Shown: positions 17,961 through 27,995 of the stretch, in pieces | Layout of the letters: every line of letters begins with the position of its first letter | Numbering within the stretch: the stretch's first letter is position 1 | DNA from: Dyadobacter frigoris | Lineage (GTDB): Bacteria > Bacteroidota > Bacteroidia > Cytophagales > Spirosomataceae | DNA: 64,000 nucleotides | Direction: 5' to 3' | Assembly (NCBI RefSeq): GCF_005280585.1 | Contig: NZ_SZVO01000017.1 | Coordinates: 62,001-126,000 of the forward strand | Position numbers and translations under genes: made by a program | The notes under the pieces: generated by a model | Told to the model about the DNA's origin: nothing | The model's database searches: none | Seen by the model: only the letters and a program-made list of their open reading frames with translations

Positions 17961-18393
17961 CAGTTCGTTTTCAGGTTTTGATAAGTGCGTAATTCGGAGC
18001 CACTGATCACAGCAATTCAGAAATTAAGGACATGTTGTTTCGCTTGGAATTGACCAGTTTAAATGATTAACAGTTATTTAATTCGTGCTGAGTACTAATT
18101 TGCTGATGGTCAATTTGCCACGGAATTAGATGGTCAACGCATCCGAATTCCCCATGTATGGCCTCTTCCACGACACAATCGGTATTAAAAAGTACTCAAC
18201 TATTGAACCCTCAATGTAAGGATAAACAGTGATTACACGGATGTAACTAACCTTGTAGTGCAATTAATTGGTTACCAGAATTTTTATTCTGATTTCCAGC
18301 TGAATGTATCGCTGAAAACATTAGTTATTGGTACGTGCCTTGATCTAAATGTATATAAGTGGTCCAAAATAGCGGCAGACCTTTAACCGGTAT
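17961..18393. other. gene-free stretch
   Basis: These 433 bases separate the serine hydrolase from the convergent AraC regulator. Both strands show frequent stops, no strong inverted repeat and no recognisable RNA. Nothing beyond ordinary spacer is seen. Confidence 0.5.
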
Positions 18394-19290
18394 TTAATTT
18401 GGCGATCGGTAGTCCTGTGGTGCAAGACCGGTAGTCTTCTTAAAAAGCCGGGTAAAATGCTGCGGATATTTGAACCCCAATTCAAAGGCTATTTCGCTGA
18501 TTGATTTATCCGGACTCAGTACTTTTTCTTTGGCCAGATCCATTACCTTCAACCGGATATATTCGATGGCTGTTTTACCGGTTTCCTTTTTTATCAGGTC
18601 CCCGAAATAATTGGGTGACAGGTGCAGCTGCTCCGCACAGTAAGCGACCGCAGGCAGGCCAATGGTTTGAGGTTTGTCGGACTGAAAATATTGATTAAGT
18701 AAATCTTCAAACTTTTCTAATGTATCCTTATTGACATCAATGCGGGTAATAAACTGACGGTCAAAAAAGCGGCTGCAATAATTCAGGAAAAGCTCGATGT
18801 TTGAGGCAATAAGTTTCCGGCTGTGTTTGTCTGTTCCCAGTTCAAGTTCATATTTAATTTTCTCGAAACAATCCAGGACGATTTTTCTTTCCTTTTCAGA
18901 TAAATGCAGCGCTTCCTTGCTTTCATAAGAGAAGAAACTGTAATCATCCATGTGTTTTCCCAAAGCAGTGCCGCGAATTAGATCCGGATGAAACATTAAG
19001 GCATAACCCTGTGGCTTGTAATCCGTATTGATGTCCACATTGATGATCTGGCCGGGAGCCACAAATACCAGTGTTCGGTCCTGATAGTCATAGGTATGAC
19101 GTCCGTACTTCATATCTCCGCATTTTACGTCTTTCAGGTATATGGCATAGAACCCAAAATTCATGCGCGAAGCATACATCTCAGGCGTCCTGCCGTTAAA
19201 GTTGATCACGCTCACCAGCGGGTGCAGGTTTTCGTGATGGTAAAAGGCATCGTGTTCGCTTACGGTATCAATCCTTAAAATGGTCTTCAT
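18394..19290 (-). CDS. AraC-family transcriptional regulator
   Basis: This 298-residue regulator has an N-terminal cupin-like sensing domain (about 1-150) and a C-terminal double helix-turn-helix at about 205-295. The first HTH is in LPAVAYCAEQLHLSPNYFGDLI, and the second carries the signature ISEIAFELGFKYPQHFTRLFKK followed by GLAPQDYR. The gene is divergent from the cupin lipoprotein gene at 19477 with about 190 bases between them, so it probably controls that gene and perhaps the dehydrogenase beyond. AraC-cupin-carboxymuconolactone decarboxylase clusters are common in Bacteroidota. Effector unknown. Confidence 0.9.
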   Translation of the reverse strand: MKTILRIDTVSEHDAFYHHENLHPLVSVINFNGRTPEMYASRMNFGFYAIYLKDVKCGDMKYGRHTYDYQDRTLVFVAPGQIINVDINTDYKPQGYALMFHPDLIRGTALGKHMDDYSFFSYESKEALHLSEKERKIVLDCFEKIKYELELGTDKHSRKLIASNIELFLNYCSRFFDRQFITRIDVNKDTLEKFEDLLNQYFQSDKPQTIGLPAVAYCAEQLHLSPNYFGDLIKKETGKTAIEYIRLKVMDLAKEKVLSPDKSISEIAFELGFKYPQHFTRLFKKTTGLAPQDYRSPN

Positions 19291-19476
19291 ATTCTTTTAT
19301 GATTTGCGGATATAAATTTACCCGATATTTTTGGCCAACCACATTTGTACTGCGGGATCAGTAAAAATGGTAGGTAAACCTGTAACCTGTATAAGCACAG
19401 ATTCTCTGAGGTATATGACCTTTGTACTCAGATCATATTGATATAATCGCCCTGACTAACCCGAATTCAACAAAGA

Positions 19477-19989
19477 ATGCAAATTATGGAAGTAATGAAA
19501 AATTTCATCCTACTTCTGGCCGCAGGTATCTTAATATCACTTTGTGGCTGCAGCAGGAAAAACCATCAGCAAACCATGTCAGAGCAAACAAGTGCTTCTA
19601 TTTTCTCAAAAGGCGAACGGTTGCCAGCTTCTTATTTTAGCGGTGATGCGTTTCTTTATCCATTGGTATCCAAAGACAAAAACAATGAGTTTGCACTGGG
19701 CAGCGTAACATTCGAACCAGGCGCGAGAACATATTGGCATACCCATCCGAAAGGGCAGGTGCTGATTGTTACAGAAGGAGAGGGCTTTACCCAGGAGCGG
19801 GGAAAGCCTGCACGGGCTTTGAAAAAAGGCGATGTAGTCAACATTGCTGAAAATACCGAGCACTGGCATGGGGCCTCTGCTAATAGAAAGCTTGTTCATA
19901 TTGCGATAGCCAATTACAAGGGAAATGAAAATGTGGTATGGCTTCAGCCGGTGACAGAACAGGAATACAATCAGGTAAATCAGAAATAA
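19477..19989 (+). CDS. cupin-domain lipoprotein
   Basis: This 170-residue protein has an N-terminal lipoprotein signal (LLAAGILISLCGC) and a single cupin barrel. The barrel shows both conserved motifs: GARTYWHTHPKGQVLIVTEGEG, with metal-ligand histidines, and KKGDVVNIAENTEHWHGA. It is predicted to be a periplasmic or outer-membrane metal-binding small-molecule enzyme or sensor. Close relatives are often paired with carboxymuconolactone decarboxylase, and a broken copy of such a gene follows 13 bases downstream. Three ATG codons are possible: 19477, 19486 and 19495. The last gives the most typical lipoprotein signal length, and GGAAG lies directly before it. Biochemical role not known. Confidence 0.75.
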   Translation: MQIMEVMKNFILLLAAGILISLCGCSRKNHQQTMSEQTSASIFSKGERLPASYFSGDAFLYPLVSKDKNNEFALGSVTFEPGARTYWHTHPKGQVLIVTEGEGFTQERGKPARALKKGDVVNIAENTEHWHGASANRKLVHIAIANYKGNENVVWLQPVTEQEYNQVNQK

Positions 19990-20002
19990 AAAACCGGTAA
20001 TC

Positions 20003-20250
20003 ATGAAAAACCCTGGTTTTATACATGTATACTTTTAGCTGGGTTTCTATTGATCACCATGACAATGAAAGCGCAGCATAATGCAGTCGGAGATTTACTG
20101 AATCTAAAAGCACAGTTGAACGCGGTCCTTGATGCAGATACTTCCAGCCAAAAGATCAGCTCTGCCGATATGGGTTATAACCCGCTTCTCAGGACAGTAT
20201 TTGTGCCGACGCTCACGCATAATACAATAAAAGCTTACTTTATTAAATGA
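20003..20250 (+). pseudogene. frameshifted, truncated remnant of a carboxymuconolactone-decarboxylase-like gene
   Basis: From ATG 20003 the natural frame stops after 11 codons. Adding one A to the A5 run at 20006-20010 opens a frame that encodes a convincing signal peptide (CILLAGFLLITMTMKAQ) followed by AVGDLLNLKAQLNAVLDAD. That resembles the start of secreted carboxymuconolactone decarboxylase-like proteins (xAxGDLxxLKxxLNAGLDAG). The frame then ends at 20250 after an unrelated-looking tail, so most of the domain is missing. Position directly after a cupin gene fits the family's usual neighbourhood. A sequencing error in the A run could explain the shift but not the truncation. Family call is tentative. 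Confidence 0.4.
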
Positions 20251-20294
20251 ACATAATATTAGACGATCAATAGACATCTATCACGCCTTGCAAT

Positions 20295-22214
20295 ATGAAA
20301 AAAAGAAAATTAGGTACACAGACTTTGGGAAGTCTTGCCCTTTTTGCGTCCATTTTTTTTGGCGCTTGCAAAAAGGATCATCAAAATGACAGGACATGGT
20401 CGGTCTATAAAGCAGATGCTAAAAGTTCAAATTATTCACCTTTGGATCAGATCAATATCTCAAATGTGAGCCATTTAAAGCCCGCATGGACATTTGCCAT
20501 GAAGGATAATGCAGCTGGAACCCGTCCCAGTCAATGCAATCCCATTATTGTAGATGGAGTAATGTATGCTACTTCGGGAAGTCAAAGGGCATACGCTGTA
20601 AATGCAGAAACGGGTGAACAGCTCTGGTCTTTTGATCCTTTCGACGGCAAAGAGAGTGGCGGCGAAGTAAACCGTGGCCTAACTTACTGGGAAAGCGGTG
20701 ATGACAAAAGGATCTTGTTTACAGCCAATAACAATCTTTTTGCATTGGATGTGCATATGGGTGAGCTCATCCCTTCATTTGGCAGTGCGGGAAAAGTTGA
20801 TATGAGAATTGGCCTACGTGATACTTCCGAAGATATTTACGTCTCTTCCACATCCCCGGGGATCATTTATAACGATTTGATCATTATGGGTTGCCGTGTG
20901 CCGGATGTGTATGGAGCCCAGCCTGGTTATATCAGGGCATATAATTGTTTCACCGGAAAGCTCGTGTGGACCTTCCACACTGTACCGCTGCCTGGTGAGC
21001 CTGGCTATGAAACCTGGTCAAAAGATGCCTGCAAGGTAGTGGGTGGTGTCAATAACTGGGCGGGTATGAGCCTGGACAAAAAGAGAGGGATGGTTTTTCT
21101 TGCATTAGGATCGCCATCTTATGATTTTTATGGGACTGACCGCAAAGGCGAGAACCTGTACGGCAATTGTGTGCTGGCGCTGAACGCGGCAACAGGAAAA
21201 CATGTATGGCATTTTCAGACGGTGCATCATGATCTGTGGGACTACGATTTGCCAGCGCCGCCAAACCTTGTCACCCTTAAGCGCGATGGAAAGGATATTG
21301 ACGCGGTAGCACAGATCACCAAACAAGGGTTTGTGTTTGTTTTTGACAGAGAAACGGGAGAGCCCATGTTTCCAATTGAAGAAAGGAAAGTGCCCGCTTC
21401 GAATCTTCCCGGTGAACATTCTTCACCTACACAGCCCTTTCCGGTGAAACCCAGGCCTTTCGCGCGGCAGTGGGTTACCGAAGCAGATCTGACCAATTAT
21501 TCCGATGCCGATCATGACTCGCTTGTCAAAAAATTTAGGTCCATGCGCTATGAAGGGCTTTTTACGCCTCCTGATCTCAAAGGGACGCTTCAATTGCCCG
21601 GTACGCGCGGTGGTGGGGAATGGGGTGGTGCCGCTTTTGATCCGGCAACTAATTTTTTATACATCAAATCAAATGATGCTCCCGATCTTATAACGATCAT
21701 TAAAGGAGACCAGGCAAAAGCAAGCAGCGAATCCGCATCCAAATCGGGTCAGTCAAGCCAGTTGGGAACCATAGAACGTAACGCACATGCGGACCAGTAT
21801 TTGAATTCAACGGGTTATAAGACCTGGAAAGATCCTGGCGGGAATCCGGCTATACAGCCGCCTTGGGGAACTTTACACGCGCTAAACCTGTCAACAGGCG
21901 AATATGAATGGCAAATTCCATTAGGAAACGATAAAGCTCGGCAAGTAAAAGGAGCACCCGAAACTGGTCAGGAAGGTAAAGCCGGCCCTATTGTGACTGC
22001 TGGCGGTTTAGTCTTCATCAGTGGAACTGACGACAAAAAGTTGCGCGCCTTTGACAAATCCACGGGTAAGCTGCTTTGGAAAACAACCCTGCCTGCCCTG
22101 GCCAACGCAACAGCATGCAGTTATCAGGTAAAAGGGAAGCAATTTGTGGCGCTTTCGGTGGGTGGTACGAGCGAAAATCCATCGGGCTTTATCATGGCTT
22201 TCGCTTTGCCTTGA
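20295..22214 (+). CDS. PQQ-dependent dehydrogenase lipoprotein (glucose dehydrogenase-like)
   Basis: This 639-residue quinoprotein is predicted to oxidise a sugar or alcohol in the periplasm using pyrroloquinoline quinone. The lipobox FFGAC puts the lipidated Cys at residue 25. The rest forms an eight-bladed propeller with tryptophan-docking repeats (ETGEQLWSF, TGKLVWTFHTV, ATGKHVWHFQ, STGKLLWKT) and the glucose-dehydrogenase-like signature VHHDLWDYDLPAPPNL. It lacks the N-terminal membrane segments of membrane-bound glucose dehydrogenase and any CxxCH haem motif, so the electron acceptor must be a separate protein. No PQQ synthesis genes are in the window. It lies 45 bases after the CMD remnant, and a hairpin follows its stop. 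Exact substrate unknown. Confidence 0.85.
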   Translation: MKKRKLGTQTLGSLALFASIFFGACKKDHQNDRTWSVYKADAKSSNYSPLDQINISNVSHLKPAWTFAMKDNAAGTRPSQCNPIIVDGVMYATSGSQRAYAVNAETGEQLWSFDPFDGKESGGEVNRGLTYWESGDDKRILFTANNNLFALDVHMGELIPSFGSAGKVDMRIGLRDTSEDIYVSSTSPGIIYNDLIIMGCRVPDVYGAQPGYIRAYNCFTGKLVWTFHTVPLPGEPGYETWSKDACKVVGGVNNWAGMSLDKKRGMVFLALGSPSYDFYGTDRKGENLYGNCVLALNAATGKHVWHFQTVHHDLWDYDLPAPPNLVTLKRDGKDIDAVAQITKQGFVFVFDRETGEPMFPIEERKVPASNLPGEHSSPTQPFPVKPRPFARQWVTEADLTNYSDADHDSLVKKFRSMRYEGLFTPPDLKGTLQLPGTRGGGEWGGAAFDPATNFLYIKSNDAPDLITIIKGDQAKASSESASKSGQSSQLGTIERNAHADQYLNSTGYKTWKDPGGNPAIQPPWGTLHALNLSTGEYEWQIPLGNDKARQVKGAPETGQEGKAGPIVTAGGLVFISGTDDKKLRAFDKSTGKLLWKTTLPALANATACSYQVKGKQFVALSVGGTSENPSGFIMAFALP

Positions 22215-22218
22215 GTTT

Positions 22219-22251
22219 ATAATGTGGCTGGTACTATGCCAGCTACATTAT
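22219..22251 (+). terminator. terminator-like hairpin after the PQQ dehydrogenase
   Basis: Bases 22219-22231 pair with 22239-22251 over 13 positions, one of them G-U, with a 7-base loop, starting 4 bases after the stop codon. The downstream sequence is only moderately T-rich (TCATTTGATT). Confidence 0.6.
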
Positions 22252-22417
22252 TCATTTGATTAAGCCAGGCAATATTACCATTTTGAATTTTCCACTGAAA
22301 CAATTCTTGCCACAGTTTGTTTACGCGCAACTCCTTGAAAAAGATTTAATAATAATTGGGTCAAACTTTTCGCTGTCAAATTTCGTTCCAAACAACCAGT
22401 AGTGACGGCCAACAACA

Positions 22418-23308
22418 ATGAAAAGAATAATTCATAAACACGAAGAGCTTTTACAGACTTTCGACTCTGAAAGTGAGGTTGTTATCGGTGGTTTTTCGGT
22501 AAAAATCAATGAGGTTGTTAAAAAAGAAGATTTTACCAATGAGCATTTCAGGTCAGATTATATTATCATTTGCATGGTCACATCGGGCAGTATGACCCTG
22601 GGCATCGATTTGAAAAAGTATCACCTTCCGGTTAACGGATTTATTCTCGCACCGCCAAATGCGCTGAAGCAATTTGTCCAGGCCAGCGAGAACGCAACCC
22701 TTTCAGTTGTCAGTTTCACCGGAGATTTTTTAAACCGCATCGGTATTTCAAATCTTAAAACTGAACTTTTTGAATACTTTTCTACCAAATTTTCGCCATA
22801 CTGGCAACTGGATCAGACAGCAGCGGACATGATAAAAAATTTGATGCACGACCTGGAACGCCGTAGCCTTACCGCTAACACACACCCGTTTGGTAAAGAA
22901 TTATTGTATACATGTTTTCAGACTTTTTTATATGAAATTGCAGGATTAAGTAAAATATATTCTGAGCCTGTCAATACCTACCTTTCAAGGAAGGAAAATC
23001 TTGTTATGGAATTTTTACAACTTGTTCAAAAGCATTTTAAAAAACAAAGAAGTGTCAACGCCTATGCTGATATGCTGAGTATCACAGCCAAATATCTTAC
23101 CGAAACGGTGAAGGAAATTACGGGTAAAAATGCAGGTGAAATGATTGACGATATCGTCATGCTTGAAGCAAAATATTTACTTAATGACCCTGCATTAAGC
23201 ATTGGCCAAACGGCAGATCTGCTAAATTTTAATGACCAGTCTTTCTTTGGAAAGTTTTTTAAAAGACACGCCGGAATGTCACCGAAAGAATACCGGAATT
23301 CTCTGTAA
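22418..23308 (+). CDS. AraC-family transcriptional regulator
   Basis: This 296-residue regulator has an N-terminal AraC-type sensing domain (FILAPPNALKQFV marks the cupin end) and a C-terminal HTH domain at about 205-295, including RSVNAYADMLSITAKYLTETV and SIGQTADLLNFNDQSFFGKFFKR with HAGMSPKEYR. The second helix pair is a clear AraC signature. It lies immediately upstream of the RND efflux genes (256 bases) in the same direction, the usual arrangement for an AraC regulator controlling an efflux set in Bacteroidota. Regulation of efflux is an inference from position. Confidence 0.9.
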   Translation: MKRIIHKHEELLQTFDSESEVVIGGFSVKINEVVKKEDFTNEHFRSDYIIICMVTSGSMTLGIDLKKYHLPVNGFILAPPNALKQFVQASENATLSVVSFTGDFLNRIGISNLKTELFEYFSTKFSPYWQLDQTAADMIKNLMHDLERRSLTANTHPFGKELLYTCFQTFLYEIAGLSKIYSEPVNTYLSRKENLVMEFLQLVQKHFKKQRSVNAYADMLSITAKYLTETVKEITGKNAGEMIDDIVMLEAKYLLNDPALSIGQTADLLNFNDQSFFGKFFKRHAGMSPKEYRNSL

Positions 23309-23564
23309 AACAGCGTTTTTTCTTTATTGCGAGAGATTGAACAGACGACTTTTTTACCAAAGTAATTTGTTGTCCTGAGTATACAATATAACCATAAAGA
23401 ATACGGATAAATGGGAAAAGGCTGATCTTTAAATTTAAAACTTTTACATAAATCTGATAAAACCGACTTTTTGACCAATCTAACCGATTTGTGAACCTTT
23501 TAAATAGTGGCTGTAATATCAACCTTTGCAAACCAACTTTTAAGGTTATACGATTATTCGAAAA

Positions 23565-24611
23565 ATGAAAAAATCTTACTTTAATAAACCGGTCATCATG
23601 CCGGTTTATGTACTTGCCTCTCTCATGATTTTGTTTGTTGGCTGCGCGGCCAAAGAAGAGAAAAAAGAAAAACAAAGCACTGTAAAAGTCACCATACAGC
23701 AGATTCAGCATCATGGACAAGCCGAGGAGCTGAGTTTTTCCGGTACCATTGAAGCTGATAATTCCGTTCAGATTGGTTTTTCTGCTTCCGGAACAGTAAG
23801 TTCTGTTAAAGTGAACGAAGGTCAGCAGGTAAATGCCGGACAGCTTTTGGCCACCATTGATGCAACCGAATATGATAATGCGCTGCTGATTGCAGGTGCG
23901 GGCCTTGAACAAGCCGAAGATATGTATACCCGTTTAAGTGGGTTGTATCAAAAGGGGAGTCTGCCTGAGAAGGATTTTATCGAGATTAAAACAAAACTTG
24001 CACAGGCGAAAGCCAATAAAAATCTATCAGTCAAACGTGTTTCTGATACTAAATTGTATGCACCAATGTCAGGGATTATCATAGCAAAATCCATTGAGCG
24101 TGGCGCTATGGCCGCCCCGGGAGTCCCAGCTTTCACAATCATTAAAACAGATCAGGTTTATGCGAGGGTAACCGTACCGGAAAGTGAAATCGGAAAGATA
24201 AGAAAAGGCCAGCGTGCAAAGGTTTTTATTTCCACTTTAAATGAAATTCTAACCGGGGAAATCGCTATCATCAATCCTCAGGCTGACCCTGTTAGTAAAT
24301 CTTATTCTGTAAAAGTGCAGCTTCAAAACCCCGATGGGAAACTGCTGCCGGGTATGATCGCGCAAACAAAAATAGCAACAGGCAGATCCCTGGATGCCAT
24401 TACCATCCCTGCAAGCGCTGTGCTCCGTGATGCCGATGATATTACCTATGTTTTTGTGGCAGGGGATAATCAAAAAGCGGTAAGAAAAAGAATCACAGCG
24501 AGCGGTGTTCAGGGAAATGACGTGATCGTTTCCGATGGTTTGAAGCAGGGCGACAGGGTTGTTACAGCCGGTCAGACGCGGCTGAAGGAGGGAGCCGTGC
24601 TTACGCTATAA
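23565..24611 (+). CDS. RND efflux periplasmic adaptor lipoprotein (HlyD/MFP family)
   Basis: This 348-residue membrane-fusion protein links the inner-membrane RND pump to the outer-membrane channel. A lipoprotein signal ends in LFVGC with Cys27. The biotinyl-lipoyl-like half motifs are VQIGFSASGTVSSVKVNEGQ and LYAPMSGIIIAKSIERGA, flanking a short coiled-coil hairpin (about 90-140, AEDMYTRLSGLYQKGSLPEKDF). Beta-barrel and membrane-proximal domains follow (GEIAIINPQADPVSKSYSV; AVLRDADDITYVFV). Length is typical. The pump gene starts 102 bases downstream and the TolC-like gene comes after that, giving a complete tripartite system. Substrates unknown. Confidence 0.92.
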   Translation: MKKSYFNKPVIMPVYVLASLMILFVGCAAKEEKKEKQSTVKVTIQQIQHHGQAEELSFSGTIEADNSVQIGFSASGTVSSVKVNEGQQVNAGQLLATIDATEYDNALLIAGAGLEQAEDMYTRLSGLYQKGSLPEKDFIEIKTKLAQAKANKNLSVKRVSDTKLYAPMSGIIIAKSIERGAMAAPGVPAFTIIKTDQVYARVTVPESEIGKIRKGQRAKVFISTLNEILTGEIAIINPQADPVSKSYSVKVQLQNPDGKLLPGMIAQTKIATGRSLDAITIPASAVLRDADDITYVFVAGDNQKAVRKRITASGVQGNDVIVSDGLKQGDRVVTAGQTRLKEGAVLTL

Positions 24612-24713
24612 CGTGCTGTTTGAACCAAAACCAAAATTCTGAAAGCCTATTCATCTGTGCAGAATCGTTTCTGTACGGAACAGAACCTTAATGTCCAAAA
24701 TTCCTCATAATCA

Positions 24714-27700
24714 ATGGAAAAGCATAAAATGAACTTTATTGAAGCGGCTATGAAGTATAAGCAAGTGACCATTGTAGTCACACTGCTTCTGGCTTTGCTT
24801 GGAATAAATGCGCTGCTGAACATGCCGCGCAGTGAAGACCCCAAGATTGATATGCCCGTTGCCATGGTCATGGCTTTTTATCCGGGTGCGGATGAATTGC
24901 AAATGGAAAAACAGGTAACCAATAAAATTGAGCAGTACCTGTTTTCTTTCGAAGAGATCAGAAAAGACAAAACCAAATCTTCAACCAAGGACGGACAGGT
25001 ATTTATCACTGTGGAACTTCACACCAGCGTAAAGGACCGGAAGAAATTCTGGTCAACGTTGCAGCACGGATTAAATATGAATATGCGTTCAGTGCTCCCA
25101 CAGGGTGTTTTAGGGCCCATTGTAAACAGTAATTTTGGTGATGTGGTTGCGCAAATGATAACAGTATCCTCTTCCAAACGCTCTTATGCAGAGATTGAAA
25201 AATACCTGGATGATCTCGAAGATGGCCTGAAAACCATTCCCACGGTTTCAAAAATAAACAGGACTGGCGGACAAAAGCAGCAGATCTACATCAAGGTCGA
25301 TAACGACAAACTGCGACAGTATGGCTTTGATGTGAGTACTTTGGCAAGGGCATTGCAAATGCAGAATGTTACCGGTTACTCGGGAGAACTGACAATTGCG
25401 GCCAGCAACATACCGATCTTTGCCAATAGCCAGTACAGGACAGAATCAGACATAGCAAATCAGATCGTTTACAGCAATCCGGACGGAACCGTTGTCAGGT
25501 TAAAAGATGTCGCCCGGATCGAAAGACGTTACGAAGAAGTTTCTTCGTATATCCGTATGGGTGAGGACAAAGTCATGATGCTTAGTATCGAAATGCAGCC
25601 GGGAAATAATATCGTACAGTTCGGAGATGTGGTGCAGGATAAAATAAGAGAAATTCAGTCCACACTTCCCGAAGATGTGAAAGTGACTACCATTGTTGAC
25701 CAGCCCAAAGTGGTTGGTGACAGTATTTCGCATTTTATGGTCGAGTTTGGGATTGCGATACTCGCCGTTATTTTAGTGGTCATGTTTCTTCTTCCTTTTC
25801 GCGTGGCATCGATCGCTTCTGTGGCCGCGCCGATTTCCATTGCCATTACCTTTGGTATTATCAATATCATGGGTATTGAGCTGCATCAGGTTACGTTGGC
25901 AGCCCTGATCATCGTGCTTGGAATGGTGGTTGATAACGCGATCGTAGTGGTTGATAATTACATTGAAAAACTTGACGAAGGGGTAACGCCCTGGACGGCT
26001 GCCTGGCAATCGGCCACGCAGCTTTCGCTTCCCATTTTCACCGCAACACTGGCCATTATTTTTGCGTTTGCCCCACTGGCATTTTTCCTGGACGGGATTA
26101 CGAAAGACTTTATTGCAGCCTTGCCGCTAACGATTGCCGTTGCACTGGTTGCATCGATGCTGGTCGCACTTCTTTTGACGCCTTATATGTGTTATGTATT
26201 TATCAAAAAAGGCCTGAAACATCAGGTAAGCGAGCGTCCGCCTAAGAAGAGTTTGCTGGATTATTTGCAAAATGCTTTTAATATCGGTGTGGAATTTTGT
26301 TTCCACTGGCCAAAAGCTACCATGGCCGCAGCCGTGATTTCTGTTTGCCTTGCTTTTCTGATCGCAGCCAATGTTCAGCAGGAATTTTTCCCGAACTCGG
26401 AGCGCAATCAGTTCAATATCGAAGTTTGGCTGCCAAGCGGAGCGTCGCTGCCGGCTACGGAAGGTGTTGTAAAGAAAGTTGAAAATATATTAAAGCAGGA
26501 TAAAAGAGTCGCAGGATTATCGAGTTTCGTAGGGACGAGCTCACCGCGTTTCCAGATGACCTATGCGCCGGAAACACCCAGACGAAATTTTGCGCAGATA
26601 TTCATTACGACCATAAGTCCGGAAGCGACCAATGAAATGGTCAAAGAATATCTGGATACATTCGATGGGCTGGTGCCGGATGGTTATGTTCGCATCAAGC
26701 AATTGAGTATGCAGGCTGGCTCACCGATTGAGGTCCGTGTGATCGGAAACAATCTGAATGACCAGAAAAAGGTAGCCGCGCAAATAAAAGAAATTCTGGA
26801 AAAACAGGAGGGTACCAACTGGGTCCGCAGTGATTATGAACAGGACTACATGGGTGTCACAGTTAAAATCAAAGACGATGTAGCAAACCGTTTAGGGGTT
26901 TCCAGTCAGGCTATTACCCAGACGCTTGGCGCGGGTTTAAAAGGGTATTCTGTTTCCACTTTGTGGGAAGGAGACAAGCCGATAGATATTTTCATGCGCC
27001 TTGACGATGCCAGCAGAAAGAACTTCAACGATTTGGATAATCTTTATGTCAGCACGCTTTATGGTGGAAAAGTACCCTTGAAAGAAGTGGCGGAGCTGGT
27101 TCCTGCCTGGCATACGGGAACCTTGGCGCATCGCAATGGACTACGGACGCTCACTGTTCAATCCGAGGCGCAGCTCGGTATAAAAGCTTCAACGATCATG
27201 GCCAGGGTTTTACCTGAAATCCAGAAGCTCGAATTACCGGAAGGAATCCGGATCGGTTACGGCGGAGAGCTGGAATCCAGTGGAGAAAGTGCTCCGGGTA
27301 TGGGCTTTTCGCTGGGTGTAAGTTTGATTCTTATCTTCCTGACGCTGCTCTTTCAATTCAAAAATTTCGGAAAAACGCTGATTATTCTCGCAACGTTTCC
27401 ACTCAGTTTGCTAGGCGCGTTCTTAGGTCTTTATGTTACGGGCAATCCCATGGGGTTCACCGCTTTCATGGGCATTATCAGTCTGATCGGTATTGTGGTT
27501 CGTAACGGAATTATTCTGGTTGACTACGCCGACGAGTTAGTAATTGACCACGGTTATACGATCAAAGCGGCGGCGCTGGCTGCGGCAAAAAGAAGAATGC
27601 GCCCGATCTTTTTAACATCTGCCGCCGCAGCGGTGGGAGTGGTACCCATGATAGTCAGCAAATCGCCGATGTGGGGGCCGCTGGGCAGTGTGCTGGCGTT

Positions 27701-27836
27701 CGGTCTGATCGTCTCGATGGTACTGACCTTGTTTGTTGTGCCGGTTTTGTATTACCGGTTCATTAAACCAGTACCCGAACCTGAAATGCCCGAGCCTGCA
27801 AGCGAGCACATTCAGTATAAACCTTCTCATGCTTAA
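24714..27836 (+). CDS. RND-family efflux permease (AcrB-like)
   Basis: This 1040-residue inner-membrane pump exports small molecules using the proton gradient. It has the standard double arrangement: an N-terminal membrane helix (about 15-33), a large periplasmic loop, a cluster of helices, a second large loop, and a final helix cluster ending near 1015. The transmembrane-4 motif reads LGMVVDNAIVVVDN, so only the first Asp of the AcrB D-D pair is present, as in several other RND subfamilies. PMGFTAFMGIISLIGIVVRNGI and the RRMRPIFLTSAAAAVGVVPM region are typical. ATG 24714 is accepted because it gives the usual short cytoplasmic start before helix 1. It lies between the adaptor and the TolC-like gene. 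Confidence 0.95.
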   Translation: MEKHKMNFIEAAMKYKQVTIVVTLLLALLGINALLNMPRSEDPKIDMPVAMVMAFYPGADELQMEKQVTNKIEQYLFSFEEIRKDKTKSSTKDGQVFITVELHTSVKDRKKFWSTLQHGLNMNMRSVLPQGVLGPIVNSNFGDVVAQMITVSSSKRSYAEIEKYLDDLEDGLKTIPTVSKINRTGGQKQQIYIKVDNDKLRQYGFDVSTLARALQMQNVTGYSGELTIAASNIPIFANSQYRTESDIANQIVYSNPDGTVVRLKDVARIERRYEEVSSYIRMGEDKVMMLSIEMQPGNNIVQFGDVVQDKIREIQSTLPEDVKVTTIVDQPKVVGDSISHFMVEFGIAILAVILVVMFLLPFRVASIASVAAPISIAITFGIINIMGIELHQVTLAALIIVLGMVVDNAIVVVDNYIEKLDEGVTPWTAAWQSATQLSLPIFTATLAIIFAFAPLAFFLDGITKDFIAALPLTIAVALVASMLVALLLTPYMCYVFIKKGLKHQVSERPPKKSLLDYLQNAFNIGVEFCFHWPKATMAAAVISVCLAFLIAANVQQEFFPNSERNQFNIEVWLPSGASLPATEGVVKKVENILKQDKRVAGLSSFVGTSSPRFQMTYAPETPRRNFAQIFITTISPEATNEMVKEYLDTFDGLVPDGYVRIKQLSMQAGSPIEVRVIGNNLNDQKKVAAQIKEILEKQEGTNWVRSDYEQDYMGVTVKIKDDVANRLGVSSQAITQTLGAGLKGYSVSTLWEGDKPIDIFMRLDDASRKNFNDLDNLYVSTLYGGKVPLKEVAELVPAWHTGTLAHRNGLRTLTVQSEAQLGIKASTIMARVLPEIQKLELPEGIRIGYGGELESSGESAPGMGFSLGVSLILIFLTLLFQFKNFGKTLIILATFPLSLLGAFLGLYVTGNPMGFTAFMGIISLIGIVVRNGIILVDYADELVIDHGYTIKAAALAAAKRRMRPIFLTSAAAAVGVVPMIVSKSPMWGPLGSVLAFGLIVSMVLTLFVVPVLYYRFIKPVPEPEMPEPASEHIQYKPSHA

Positions 27837-27866
27837 AAGTTGATTAATTTGGAATATGTAGTGCTT

Positions 27867-27903
27867 AATCCATGTGGCTGCACCGGTGGTCGTCACATGG
27901 ATT
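27867..27903 (+). terminator. hairpin between RND permease and TolC-like gene
   Basis: A 10-bp stem (AATCCATGTG with CACATGGATT) encloses a 17-base loop that itself contains the small palindrome CACCGGTG. It lies about 30 bases after the permease stop. It may attenuate transcription into the TolC-like gene or stabilise the upstream message; a following T run is short. Confidence 0.4.
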
Positions 27904-27995
27904 TTACCAGACTAACTTCCTTTTAATACAATCTTATGCTGATTTAAATCAGCAAAGTCCCGTCACTTAATTACAATAAATCGAAATCGTAGAAA

